64,000 nt of DNA from Chitinophaga sp. LS1 (GTDB taxonomy: Bacteria > Bacteroidota > Bacteroidia > Chitinophagales > Chitinophagaceae), in the NCBI RefSeq assembly GCF_034274695.1, contig NZ_CP128362.1, forward strand, positions 8,610,374 through 8,674,373, given 5' to 3'. Below the pieces are notes generated by a model. That model saw nothing but the letters and a program-made list of their open reading frames with translations, did no database searches and had not been told where the DNA came from. The position numbers and the translations under genes were made by a program. Shown one piece after another: positions 8,224-17,710 of the stretch (position 1 is its first letter; each line of letters starts with the position of its first letter).

Positions 8224-9140
8224 ATGAAAAAAGAAGACGTTCCATATAAATTTGAATCGTTATCCGACTTTCACCGGGTGCTGGGCTTACCAAGCCTTTG
8301 CACCCGTTAATTAGCCTAATCAATAACTCCGATGGAAAAATAACGCCTGACGATAATTTCCCTCAACAATTCATTTTATCATTTTACAAAATATCGTACA
8401 AACTAAATCTTCAGGAAAAATTTAAGTATGGTCAGCACTATTATGATTTTGATGAAGGTGGATTGTTTTTTGTTTCTCCGAATCAATTAACCGGAACAAG
8501 TGAAAAGAACGTAGACTATACCGGCTTTACTTTGTTCATTCATCCCGACTTCTTTTTAAATTATCCCATAGCGAAGAAAATCAAACAATATGGGTTCTTT
8601 TCCTATGCTACCACTGAAATGCTGCATCTTTCAGCGCAGGAAGAAGAAACCATCATCGCTGTTGCAAATATCATTGATATTGAGTTGAATAGCCGAATAG
8701 ACGAGTATAGCCAGGACGTTATTATTTCACAAATTGAATTACTGCTGAATTACGCAAACCGGTTTTACAAACGCCAATTCATTACCCGCAAAGCGGTCAA
8801 CAACGACCTGTTACAACGAATGGAAGAATTGTTGGACGAATATTTCATTAACAGGAAATCAATAAGCCAGGGAATACCTACTGTCCAATATCTATCTGCA
8901 GCGCTTAATTTATCACCAGGTTATTTAAGTGATATGTTGCGTTCGCTGACAGGACAAAATGGACAACAGCACATTCATCAAAAATTGATAGAGCTGGCGA
9001 AAGAGAAATTATCGACAACCAGTTTATCAATAAGCGAGATTGCATATGAATTGGGGTTTGAGCATCCGCAATCGTTTAGTACATTATTTAAAGCAAAGAC
9101 TAAACTTTCTCCATTGGAATTTAGACGAACTTTTAAGTAA
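8224..9140 (+). pseudogene. AraC-family regulator with an N-terminal frameshift
   Basis: The frame 8298-9140 encodes a 280-residue AraC regulator with a double HTH at the C-terminus (YLSAALNLSPGYLSDMLRSL and ISEIAYELGFEHPQSFSTLF). The natural start is an ATG at 8224 (MKKEDVPYKFESLSDFHRVLGLP), but that frame stops at 8308. One missing base at about 8292 (CCAAG instead of CCAAAG) separates the two frames. The paralogue at 41698 reads straight through the same segment (SEFHRLLSLPDPLHPLIS against SDFHRVLGLP-KPLHPLIS), which proves the join. The gene is therefore either a recent pseudogene or a sequencing error. No target gene is adjacent. Confidence 0.8.
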
Positions 9141-9341
9141 TGTTCTAATAATGGCATCTCCTTTTCTGGTAAGTAATAGATTTGCACAGAACACACACGG
9201 GTCTATGACATTTTCATTTTCTAATTATCTGTATGTTTTTCTTTCACTTTTTGAACTCAACATCATTTGTGTAAAAAATGTCGATTTTGATCAAATCTTC
9301 AATCAATAAGTTCGATAACTGTCCATCTGGCTCCGCAGGAT

Positions 9342-9377
9342 AAAAAGCCTTCAGATGTAAAAAACTGAAGGCTTTTT
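9342..9377. terminator. Rho-independent terminator hairpin
   Basis: AAAAAGCCTTCAG pairs with CTGAAGGCTTTTT around a 10-base A-rich loop, flanked by A and T runs. It sits between the convergent AraC gene and the lipoprotein gene, so it can serve both. The preceding CTCCGCAGG resembles the end of the interspersed repeat. Confidence 0.75.
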
Positions 9378-9389
9378 GTTTGACTACAT

Positions 9390-10112
9390 TCAAGTCCCTT
9401 CAACGATTTGTAATAAACTATCATTTATATACTCCGTAAAAGTATTAGAGTATACCTGAGCAAAAGCATTGCTACGCCCCAAGGCCAACCGACAAGGTAT
9501 AGTATGTTTGCCATTAAAATGGCCAACTTTAGAGATAATCAACTCTCCCGGCATTAAATAGATATTAGGCTGCCCTGTACCACAGAGCCACTCTTCACAC
9601 AATTTCTTATTCACCTTTACCCATTGTCCACGGCTATTCAGCATCTCTCTGTGCATTTGGCTCACACTGAAGGTAATCCCCAATGACACTGCTGTATCGC
9701 ACAGATTACGTATAATGATCGTTGAAGCATGATAGTAATGATTTGAGTCACAATAATGGTCAATGAATCTTTCTTTATTAAGATACTCCAAGGATTCGCA
9801 TGCAGGAAATGAAGTAGCAACTTGTACGGATACATTAGATGTTGAATATCTGAAAATGCAATATGCTGGGTACTCTTCGAACCTGCATTCTCCGCGGCGC
9901 CAGTAACGCGTTCCAATATTGATAGTATCCTTCGAAGGCCCAAGGTAATAGATTGGAAATCCGTCATCCTCAAAAGATTGTAAATACTCATTGGCACTAT
10001 GGGAAGTATCTTCAAGTGTAAATTCTCCTGTATGAAAGAAACTGACTGGTATAGGCTTGCGGAAGCAAGAGGAGAACAGCAGTATAAATAAAAGTATAAT
10101 TCCTGTTCGCAT
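9390..10112 (-). CDS. Lipoprotein of unknown function
   Basis: This 240-residue protein begins with a type II signal peptide, MRTGIILLFILLFSSC, whose lipobox FSSC places a lipidated Cys at residue 16. The mature part is beta-rich and contains several cysteines (CRFEEYPAYC, PACESLEY, CDTAVS, CEEWLCG) that could form disulfides in the periplasm or at the cell surface. I recognise no enzyme motif. It is monocistronic, flanked by a terminator downstream and about 80 bases of AT-rich DNA upstream. The lipoprotein call is firm; function is unknown. Confidence 0.8.
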   Translation of the reverse strand: MRTGIILLFILLFSSCFRKPIPVSFFHTGEFTLEDTSHSANEYLQSFEDDGFPIYYLGPSKDTINIGTRYWRRGECRFEEYPAYCIFRYSTSNVSVQVATSFPACESLEYLNKERFIDHYCDSNHYYHASTIIIRNLCDTAVSLGITFSVSQMHREMLNSRGQWVKVNKKLCEEWLCGTGQPNIYLMPGELIISKVGHFNGKHTIPCRLALGRSNAFAQVYSNTFTEYINDSLLQIVEGT

Positions 10113-10190
10113 ATTCTTTTCGATATAGATGTTATACAGGGATTATTCCATAATGGTATAAATTTGAGCAGGAGATATTAAAAACACCAT

Positions 10191-10460
10191 TTAAAATACT
10201 TCAACCATTACACCTGCACCCGTAATAAATAGATCCTGGTGAATAATTGCATTTGTGACAAACTCCCGAATAGCTATGTCTGGATATATTTTCAATTGCT
10301 GCCGCAAAGCGCCTTCTATTACTTCATTTGTAGGTAATTGATCTATAATATAACTAATCATCTCACCAATTAAATTATTAGTGGCAAAAATTCTTATCGG
10401 TACTTGGAATATATCAAATTCTATATGGTGTTTTAAGTCCTTAATTCTACTCAGTGGATT
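10191..10460 (-). pseudogene. Remnant of an AlbA_2/RecG-like ATP-binding protein
   Basis: The minus strand from about 10460 to a TAA at 10191 is open without a start codon. It reads LPTNEVIEGALRQQLKIYP, then DIAIREFVTNAIIHQDLF and TGAGVMVEVF. This matches the HATPase_c_4 core of AlbA_2 (Schlafen-type) proteins, in which YPEIAIRELVANALIHQD is the conserved block. A full-length protein would be about 400-500 residues and would continue past this point, so both ends are missing. It is a decayed fragment in a run of defence-type remnants. Confidence 0.65.
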
Positions 10461-10561
10461 TTATAATTGTCGGTCATTTTAGCAATATAGTACCAAACAG
10501 GTAGTGAATGTTCGTACATTTATAATGTGTGTGTTTAAATAATTTCCATATCTGAAGGTAC

Positions 10562-10896
10562 TTACCATCCGTAATATTTTATTATAGCATCTGCTAACAC
10601 TTTTCCAGCAATAGCTATACCGATAGCCCAGCTTCCATCAACCGCTTTACCTAACATCTTTTTCATCCAATCGTCTACTTTTTGACCGATTTTTTTTCTT
10701 CTGGTACTGGATTATCCTGGTCAATAATGGAATTTAATTCTTGGATATCAGTAATTTCTACCTGATTTTCTGCAAGGTGTCGTGCGAGTGCGTTCTTGTC
10801 ACCCTTATTTATTGTGATATTGGTGGTAACAGTGTTTTGATCACCGGTAATTACAATATTTCCGTCACCTGAAGTGTTTATTTTATTGTTTATCAT
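10562..10896 (-). pseudogene. Small helical protein, frameshifted at a poly-A run
   Basis: An ATG at 10896 opens a frame MINNKINTSGDGNIVITGDQ that stops at 10675 after 73 residues. Just before the stop is a run of eight A (T at 10690-10697 on the plus strand). Adding one base gives GQKVDDWMKKMLGKAVDGSW and then AIGIAIAGKVLADAIIKYYGW, ending at 10562. That tail looks like a genuine C-terminus of small proteins found beside abortive-infection genes (my recollection is AbiTii-like; low certainty). The gene starts 11 bases after the end of the upstream frameshifted gene, so the two form a module. Confidence 0.6.
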
Positions 10897-10907
10897 TTTT
10901 CCTATTT

Positions 10908-11344
10908 TTAAAATTGACTTTTTTGATGTGAATAAGGAATATTCCGCACATTCTGAATAATGCCTTGACTCTCCAGGTTTAAATTTTGAATTACTAAATA
11001 TTTATCATAAAAATATTGATGCGTAGCTACATCTTCCATTCCTATAAGCTTGTGTTCGTGTGGATAAAGGAAGAATTCGGGGCATGCATTGTTAATGTAA
11101 AAATTATTTTCTCCACCAGCAATAGTAGTCGGTTCCCTGCTTCTAACATTTCGGAAATCCTTTCATTATCATCAAGAATTCCCATGCTTTTCATATTGTC
11201 TTCAGTATTGTCAGATTTTACTTTGTAGCAAGTTTTTCCAATAAAATAAGCTGTATATCTATACCTTGAGCAATTTGAAAGACGGGGGCATCTTAGTGGT
11301 AAATTTCTTTTTTCACTTGTATTATAATATTCTTCTTTATTCAT
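10908..11344 (-). pseudogene. Unknown cysteine-containing protein, frameshifted
   Basis: The frame from ATG 11344 (MNKEEYYNTSEKRNLPLRCP) encodes 100 residues. It loses sense after EMLEAG, where the minus strand has GGG (11135-11137). One additional G would continue as EPTTIAGGENNFYINNACPE, then FFLYPHEHKLIG and ATHQYFYDKYLVIQ, ending at 10908. Both parts have good coding character, including a Cys pair CPRLSNC near the start. The restored protein would be about 145 residues. I do not recognise it. It precedes the small frameshifted gene at 10896 by 11 bases. Confidence 0.55.
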
Positions 11345-11464
11345 GTGAATTTAATTGTTAAGAAGTCTATTGATACATCTATATCTAATACCGTCATATT
11401 ATTTTAGGGTATGAAATATATGGATATTTTATACCCTGATTACTCCATTGGATTTACCATATTT

Positions 11465-11884
11465 TCAACTAAATATTTTTTTATACCAACCCGAAACATC
11501 CTTCTGAATATCTTTATAATACTTACAAATTATTAATGCAAGTTTAAAATCAGCTCTTTTACTATTTAATTCATTTGCTGTTAAGTAGCCATAAAAATTC
11601 CCGTCTTTATCAACAATTACGGGTGGATAACTTGCCAATGAATTAAAGGGAGAATAACTGCTTATATCACTTCCATAAGTCCCAATGATGTTCCAGATGG
11701 AGGTACTACTGATATTTGAGCCATATGATCCGATGTCATTCCAAATTGAGTTTTGTTCTATATCGTTGCAATTCAAACAACCTAGATAAACGTCATGACT
11801 TTGGCCACCGTATAAATGCAATGTTTTTTGTCCATTGACAGTAGTCGTGAACAAAAGTAACAGGATTAATAATTTTAATTTCAT
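11465..11884 (-). CDS. Secreted small protein with Ile/Gly/Ser repeats
   Basis: From the ATG at 11884 the protein has 139 residues and a clean signal peptide (MKLKLLILLLLFTTTVNGQ). A longer in-frame start at 11977 would place non-secretory residues in front of this signal, so I reject it. The mature part has the motif KTLHLYGGQSHDVYLGCLNC, followed by two near-identical repeats, NSIWNDIGSYGSNISS and TSIWNIIGTYGSDISS. A DKDGNFYGYLTANE segment comes next. The repeats look structural. Proteins with the GCLNC motif recur in bacterial and plasmid-borne contexts, but I cannot assign a function. Confidence 0.7.
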   Translation of the reverse strand: MKLKLLILLLLFTTTVNGQKTLHLYGGQSHDVYLGCLNCNDIEQNSIWNDIGSYGSNISSTSIWNIIGTYGSDISSYSPFNSLASYPPVIVDKDGNFYGYLTANELNSKRADFKLALIICKYYKDIQKDVSGWYKKIFS

Positions 11885-12011
11885 TTTGAATAGTGTTGGT
11901 CTGGAAAAACAGCATGCTACGTAGCAGCATCTGATTTTAATCTTAACCCATGGAATTACATATAGTCGATGCACCACTTTTAATGAGGGCTAATGATTAA
12001 TTAGCCTGATA

Positions 12012-14171
12012 TTAATAATCAACAGCCACTACATTCACTTCTCTTATCAACCCCGTTAAATCCAAATCTTTCTCGATAATAGTCAATCGTGCCAACCTAT
12101 CCGGTAAGCACTCTGAGAATTTAGAAAACCATTTTGGATCTACCACCTTTTCCATATAACTAATGATTTCATCATCCGTCATTATTCGGATTCGGCCTAA
12201 CAATTCATAAATGCTTTCTTTTATGGCTGAAGCGCTTTGGTTCTTATTAAGGTTAATAGAGACGCCTCTATAATCATAACTTGGTTTCTCCCCGAATGCA
12301 GACAGGATAACGCATTTCAAGGCCCGGTTTATCTTATCTCCTGCAAAGTTCCAGATGTGAATAACTTGGGAATCTTCAGATGTAGATTCCATGATCCATT
12401 TACCTGGGCTCCATTTCATATAGCAATATTGCTCACGTTCTCTCTCGAATGCTATTAGAGCAGGTGGATCTAAAAATGGGAGAGGTTCTTTGCTGGAGAG
12501 TAATTTCCCTATTTCCTGGGCTAGTTCGAATGGTACATCAATATTACCTAGGCTATTCCATTTAGGCGCAACACCGGTGTGATTTTTTTCTACGAGGATT
12601 TGTTGCATCTCGTGATCAATCTTGATAGCGTTCCATTCTTGGCCACCAAGGACGAAGATGAAGGGGAGCTGTTGTGAGCGGGCAAAGGCAGAATCCAGAG
12701 AACCTACGATCTTCTTGCCATCGACAACATTATAAATAGGACCGGTATCGAAAATGGCGAAGAGACGTTTCCAATTTGCCCGCAGGAATTCATCTTCGCT
12801 TTTTAGGCCTGCTAGTATCACGCTGCCATCTATGATGCGGAGATAGTTTTCCTCCACCATGAAGGAGATGAGCTGGTCTAGTTGGGACTTAGAGATACCA
12901 GAGAAACAATAGGCTTTCGAGAGTATTGGCCAGATTTGATCTACAGTGACGCCATTGTTTTGTAAACACATGCAGATGATCTGATGCGCTAGGATGTGAA
13001 AAGCCTTCGTTGGAAATAGAATAGCTTCGGCACGACTTTTTAATCCTAGGCTCATACAGCCTGTCAATAGCAATAATCCTTCGCTATCAAAGCATAAGCC
13101 CCGGAAGAATTGGGATTGTCCATCTCGCCTCCCTGTGCGGCCTACACGTTGGAGAAAAGAACCTGTGCTTACAAGACCGCCTACCTGGATGACTTGCTCC
13201 AGATGTCCAATATCTATCCCTAGTTCCAATGTAGAGGTACTAATGATCGCATTAAGTGCGTCCAGTGAATCTTTCTTAATCGAATATTCCGCTTCTTCTC
13301 TGAACCTTTTGCTCACAGAAGAATGGTGTGTTTTTACTTTTACAGGGAAGCGGGATTGAGTAAGTTGATTCCGCTCATTGATACTCGTAGCTGTTTCTTC
13401 CGTACGCGTTCTGGAACGCTCAAATACGATTGATTTTTTATTACTTAAGAGGTTGTATAACTGGTCTTGAAAACCCAGCCCATCATCCATTAAAAAGTGG
13501 ATCTTGAAATCCTTCTCCTTTACTTTAGTAGCTTTTACACTGATGGGTTGTCCGGTATCTTTCTTCCCTGTGAGCCATAGTAATAAGTTAATAGGATTGC
13601 CGATGGTGGCGGTGACAGCAATGCGCTGGAAGGGAGTGGGTACAAAAGCACTAATCCTTTCTAGTACTGATAAAAGGTGAGAGCCTCTTTCTGTGAGCGC
13701 AAAATAGTGCGCTTCATCTATCACGACAGTTTCCAGGTGCTTGAAGATATCTTCCTTGTTAGGTTTACGAAGTAATATCGCTTCGAGTGATTCTGGTGTA
13801 GTCAACAAGATATCAGCAGGATTATCCATCTGCTTCATTTTTTCCGTCTGACTTACATCACCATGCCATTTGAAGCCTTTTAAGTAGCATTTCTCTGCAT
13901 AGGGCGATACGCGTAGATCGAGGTCATTTAATAATGCTTTTAGTGGAGCGATATAAAGGACCTTGAACCCGCTTTTTTTCTTTCCTGATATTCTTGTCAA
14001 TAGTGGAAACAGCACTGCTTCGGTCTTTCCCCCGGAAGTAGGTGCTTCAATAGTGCAGCTGATACCCTGGAAAATAGGGTCAAAAGCTGCATTTTGAATG
14101 TCTGTTAAACCGTTCCACTTTTTATCCTTGACAATATCTTGTAGTCTGGGATGAAGTTTGGCGTACGACAT
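12012..14171 (-). CDS. DEAD/DEAH-box helicase (Lhr/BrxHI/SngC-like)
   Basis: A 719-residue superfamily 2 helicase. Walker A is APTSGGKTEA (about residues 43-52), motif II is DEAH (about 151-154), motif III is TAT, and motif VI is GRTGRRDGQS (about 340-349). About 370 residues of C-terminal extension follow, with no recognisable nuclease. It starts 7 bases after the 950-aa ATPase gene and is clearly co-transcribed with it. Paired ATPase and helicase genes of this kind form the core of Shango (SngB/SngC) and occur as BrxD/BrxHI in BREX type 2. I infer a role in anti-phage defence through DNA translocation. The helicase call is firm; the defence role is inferred from the neighbour. Confidence 0.88.
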   Translation of the reverse strand: MSYAKLHPRLQDIVKDKKWNGLTDIQNAAFDPIFQGISCTIEAPTSGGKTEAVLFPLLTRISGKKKSGFKVLYIAPLKALLNDLDLRVSPYAEKCYLKGFKWHGDVSQTEKMKQMDNPADILLTTPESLEAILLRKPNKEDIFKHLETVVIDEAHYFALTERGSHLLSVLERISAFVPTPFQRIAVTATIGNPINLLLWLTGKKDTGQPISVKATKVKEKDFKIHFLMDDGLGFQDQLYNLLSNKKSIVFERSRTRTEETATSINERNQLTQSRFPVKVKTHHSSVSKRFREEAEYSIKKDSLDALNAIISTSTLELGIDIGHLEQVIQVGGLVSTGSFLQRVGRTGRRDGQSQFFRGLCFDSEGLLLLTGCMSLGLKSRAEAILFPTKAFHILAHQIICMCLQNNGVTVDQIWPILSKAYCFSGISKSQLDQLISFMVEENYLRIIDGSVILAGLKSEDEFLRANWKRLFAIFDTGPIYNVVDGKKIVGSLDSAFARSQQLPFIFVLGGQEWNAIKIDHEMQQILVEKNHTGVAPKWNSLGNIDVPFELAQEIGKLLSSKEPLPFLDPPALIAFEREREQYCYMKWSPGKWIMESTSEDSQVIHIWNFAGDKINRALKCVILSAFGEKPSYDYRGVSINLNKNQSASAIKESIYELLGRIRIMTDDEIISYMEKVVDPKWFSKFSECLPDRLARLTIIEKDLDLTGLIREVNVVAVDY

Positions 14172-14178
14172 ATAGAGG

Positions 14179-17031
14179 TTAGTTAAGAACAGTTTCAGTA
14201 TTGATATCGAGAATCGGCTTTTTTAAGAATTGGGCGATGCTGACACCTTTATTTTCTTCACAGAGATCTAGCATCTGGATAAATTCTCTTAAAATAGGCC
14301 GGGGCTTACGATCAATACTTTCTCCTCCAAACATGGTCCATTCAGCTATTAATCTGCGGATAGATTCGTCGTCTGCAAATTGAGTAGTATCGCAGCTATA
14401 AGCTATGCTATAGAGGTCACGGATCTTAAATATGACATGTGACAGGCGTTCTGAATTCAATGCTTCCAATGTGATAATTGGCTGGCGCATGCTGACTATA
14501 TTGTCGAAGTTTAATGGTGTCATAACGCGATCGGCTAAAGCTTCGTAGCTTCTGAGGCCAAAACGATCGTCTTCGAAGAACTCGTCAGTGCCGGTGAAGA
14601 TGAGAAGACAACCAGGGAGTGCGTTTCTGCCTGCTTCATCGATCAATAATCGTAAGGTTTCTAATGCCAGCTCTCTTTGACGGGCTTGTGGGAATTTTCT
14701 TACCAGTTCAAGTTCGTCTACTAGTAATAATAATCCTTTATACCGGGCACCACTGATGATCTCTAAAATGGCGCGCATACGAGGGAATACGTTATTTGCT
14801 TCCAAGTATCCTTTTACACCAATATCTCTTAAGGCTTGGGAGGAGAGCGCTCTGCTACCCATGATCCATGCTACGGCAGTGGATACCAGTTCGGAGTTGC
14901 CAGTGACTTTACCATCGTAGAAAGCGCGTAATGCCTGGGAAAATCCTGGTTCTATATCGTTGAAATTAGCGAATTCTACTTCGATAGATTTTTCAACGGC
15001 CTTGGTGAGTATATCCTGATCGCTACCTTTGGAGAGGTCTATCCCTTCTATCTTGGCTGTTTTTTGTTGGATGTTCAGTAACCAAGACTCCAGGATATCG
15101 ACTAATGCACTTGATTCTTGCTTTTCTGGTGTGCGGAGGCCACTGATCATGCCGGAAAAGAAAATGGGCAGGTCAGATAAGGGTTGATCATGGCTGATGT
15201 TGATAAAAGAGACAGCATATTCATGATCAAAAGCGAATTCCTTCAGCCAGGAGCAGAGGAAAGTCTTGCCTGCACCGTATTGTCCTCGGATAAATTTAAA
15301 GTGAGATTTTGTAGGGCTCACTTCCAACAGGATATCGGAGAGGTGCTTTCTGGCGGTTTGCTGACCTACCATGAGGAGGTTCAGGTTTGTTTTGGGTACT
15401 ACACCATGCCTTAACGCATCAATAATATCCCTGGCAGATTTCTTTTCTAATACCTGGCCATCAGTGATCTCATTGGATGTCCATTGGTAGATATTATTAT
15501 TTTGAACGCTTTTGATCTGGATAAAAGGTTTGTTATCTCTTTTCAGTTTTGCGATCAGCTCTGCCATATGAGCTTTGTGGAGAGACCAACCCAGTTTATG
15601 TTTGGTAACTATTCTGGAGAGGTCTTGCTCTGTGATAGATTTCGCTTCTTTTAAGATAGCAAGGACTATCTTTTCATCGTGGGCGAGATGTGGGAATTTA
15701 TTGGTGATCTCGTCCCAGTTTGATGGTAGGTTGACTTCCGTGTTTGCTGTGATCTCATTGGGAGAGAATTGTGTGATGGCCTCGATGGGCTTATCATTCT
15801 GAATGCTTGGATTACTAGGCAGTGGCGTATAGCTGGGTGTTGGATTATAATCAAGAATACGATCTACCAGTTCCTGCTTAGAGCCGGAGGTATTACATCC
15901 AAATTTGCGACAGAGCTGGCTGAGGTCTTCTTTGCGCAGTAGGCTTAAGATAGCGCGTTCCGCTTTGTAGCAATCCAGCACACGTTTGATCTTCTCCTCT
16001 TTTGATCCACTGGTCATGAATGAATTCTGATAGAGGATATCGTATAGCTGTTGGCCGGTGAGGTAGCCCAATACTTTTGCATAGATGTCAGGCGCCATTT
16101 CCCTGGGTTCTGGTTCTGGGTTAGGGGCTGGTTCTGGACTTTTTTGTTCATGGAGGTCCATATCCTGATCGAAGTATTCGATGATACTTGCAACAAGGCC
16201 ATTTTTGGTACCTGTAACTTGGATATTAATATGCCTACAGAGGTCGCGGAGACGATCCAGGGTAAAGTAATTCAGGATCTCAGTAGGGGGAATGACAGTA
16301 TTTAATAATCTAACGATGATTATGTCTTTTGTTCCACCTACATTTTGCTGGTAGTGATCCAGCACCTGCGCCAGCTCATCTCTATTGAAATTATTTAATA
16401 AGCGTTTGTATTGTTCGTCCATAAGTTCCATGCCGAAAGTTTTCCGGATCTGTAGGGCGACTTCATCTGCGATGACGTATTTATTTTCATAAGTGAGAAT
16501 GATGCCGGTGGTGAGCAGGGAGTTCCTTACAGCGTAATATTCCTGGTCTATATTCCATAGTTCAAGAATCGAAGGATCATGCAGTAAGGTAAAGTGTTCC
16601 CGATCCCAGATGCCTAGTTCAGATTTGACCAGGTCGAGGATGTTTGCTTCACTTTTGTCAATCAGGCCATCATTTTCCCAGGCACGTTTTAGGATCTTTA
16701 CGTAAAGCCTAGGGGTTTTGTCGGCGGAGTTCTTGCTTTGAGATGCTCTACTGGCAAGCTCCTTAATGTATTCAGAGACCTTTGCCTGAAATCCATCTAC
16801 TTCAGTCATACATGATGGTGACTGGAGGATGAGATTTAAAATGGCAAATGCGGGTGGCCTAGCATAGAGTATCTTATCCGAGATATAGGATTGGGAACTT
16901 AATGCCGAGGTAATCTCTTGAATAATAACGGACTTTGGTAACCTTAGGCTGATGGCTTCATCCACTTTGTCGGATGAGAGTTGGTCTAATGAGGTGGTCT
17001 CATAATGATCCAGGATGCTCAATAATTTCAT
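14179..17031 (-). CDS. BREX/Shango-type ATPase with TerB-like and SAP-like segments
   Basis: This 950-residue protein has several parts. An N-terminal segment (about 105-150, LKRAWENDGLIDKSEANIL) resembles the acidic helical pattern of TerB domains. Four SAP-like motifs follow at about 217-245, 255-287, 324-356 and 365-395, each with a Leu/Cys helix, a GTK or GSK turn and a second helix. After a winged-helix-like region (440-520), an ATPase begins with Walker A RGQYGAGKT (about 582-590) and Walker B LLLLVDELE (about 765-773). The ATPase matches the BREX ATP-binding domain (PF10923, BrxC/BrxD). The helicase gene follows 7 bases later. SAP motifs suggest DNA binding. The TerB-like fusion would make this a two-gene relative of three-gene Shango, which is an inference. 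Confidence 0.78.
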   Translation of the reverse strand: MKLLSILDHYETTSLDQLSSDKVDEAISLRLPKSVIIQEITSALSSQSYISDKILYARPPAFAILNLILQSPSCMTEVDGFQAKVSEYIKELASRASQSKNSADKTPRLYVKILKRAWENDGLIDKSEANILDLVKSELGIWDREHFTLLHDPSILELWNIDQEYYAVRNSLLTTGIILTYENKYVIADEVALQIRKTFGMELMDEQYKRLLNNFNRDELAQVLDHYQQNVGGTKDIIIVRLLNTVIPPTEILNYFTLDRLRDLCRHINIQVTGTKNGLVASIIEYFDQDMDLHEQKSPEPAPNPEPEPREMAPDIYAKVLGYLTGQQLYDILYQNSFMTSGSKEEKIKRVLDCYKAERAILSLLRKEDLSQLCRKFGCNTSGSKQELVDRILDYNPTPSYTPLPSNPSIQNDKPIEAITQFSPNEITANTEVNLPSNWDEITNKFPHLAHDEKIVLAILKEAKSITEQDLSRIVTKHKLGWSLHKAHMAELIAKLKRDNKPFIQIKSVQNNNIYQWTSNEITDGQVLEKKSARDIIDALRHGVVPKTNLNLLMVGQQTARKHLSDILLEVSPTKSHFKFIRGQYGAGKTFLCSWLKEFAFDHEYAVSFINISHDQPLSDLPIFFSGMISGLRTPEKQESSALVDILESWLLNIQQKTAKIEGIDLSKGSDQDILTKAVEKSIEVEFANFNDIEPGFSQALRAFYDGKVTGNSELVSTAVAWIMGSRALSSQALRDIGVKGYLEANNVFPRMRAILEIISGARYKGLLLLVDELELVRKFPQARQRELALETLRLLIDEAGRNALPGCLLIFTGTDEFFEDDRFGLRSYEALADRVMTPLNFDNIVSMRQPIITLEALNSERLSHVIFKIRDLYSIAYSCDTTQFADDESIRRLIAEWTMFGGESIDRKPRPILREFIQMLDLCEENKGVSIAQFLKKPILDINTETVLN

Positions 17032-17258
17032 ACATTCTCAGGTTTGGGGGTACAGAATTACCCGTTTACGTCAAGACACTTAATAAATAGAGATAAAATC
17101 GTATAAGCTTGGAATTCTTCTGGGTTAGAGAATTTCATAACTGTCCCATATAGCTATAACAAGTTAGGCAAATTAGATGGTAAAAACAAAGTAATTAGGA
17201 GTGCTTTTAATGTGCGAGTGTTTAGTAGTGAGGGGATTGGTGGGTGATTGTATTTATT

Positions 17259-17420
17259 CTATTGAAAAAGGAAGGGATTGGGCAAAATATTGGATAGTCC
17301 TTTTAATTCGGCTAAAGCCACGGAAGAATTAACCAGTTGCCGTAATATTGAAAGCATCTCTACCATTTCTCTTTGTGGTGGCAGCGGAATAAGATCATTA
17401 TATGGCTTATCAGTTATCAT
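17259..17420 (-). pseudogene. N-terminal remnant of a Fic-family protein
   Basis: A 53-codon frame starts at ATG 17420 and ends at TAG 17259. It reads MITDKPYNDLIPLPPQ, then MVEMLSILRQLVNSSVALAELKG and NILPNPF. The LPP...ETK-like opening and the AxxALAELKGxxxxLPNP block are the Fic_N domain that precedes the catalytic Fic core. A complete protein would be about 350-380 residues with an HPFxxGNGR motif, which is absent here. It is a truncated leftover. Confidence 0.6.
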
Positions 17421-17658
17421 ACATAGAAATTATACATGAGGCGACTATCATGTAAAAGATAATTCACTTTTTTATACATGACAAATATTGAGCGAAATTT
17501 ATTCTTACCTAATTAAATCATTATCAACAAGATAGATTGATTGACAATACAGAATAATCAGGTCTGATTTTTATTGAAGATGTTCTGTTAGACTAAAACC
17601 TCAATGCGATTGGTCGGGAATTTGACAACTACCTGGCTTTTAGCAGATTTTTAATTCT

Positions 17659-17710
17659 ATTTCACCAATAATGGCTTGAATTTCAGATAACCCTAAAATC
17701 ACGGGTAGCC
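17659..17710 (+). repeat. Interspersed intergenic repeat, copy B (diverged)
   Basis: ATTTCACCAATAATGGCTTG followed by AATTTCAGATAA and GGGTAGCC matches the order and content of copies at 2436 and 39329. It lacks the GGTTCGAAA block. Confidence 0.4.

Noticed and set aside
12012..17031. Complete BREX system
   Set aside because: Only ATPase and helicase genes are present. No PglX/BrxX methylase, PglZ or BrxA/B/L genes lie within the flanking 10 kb.
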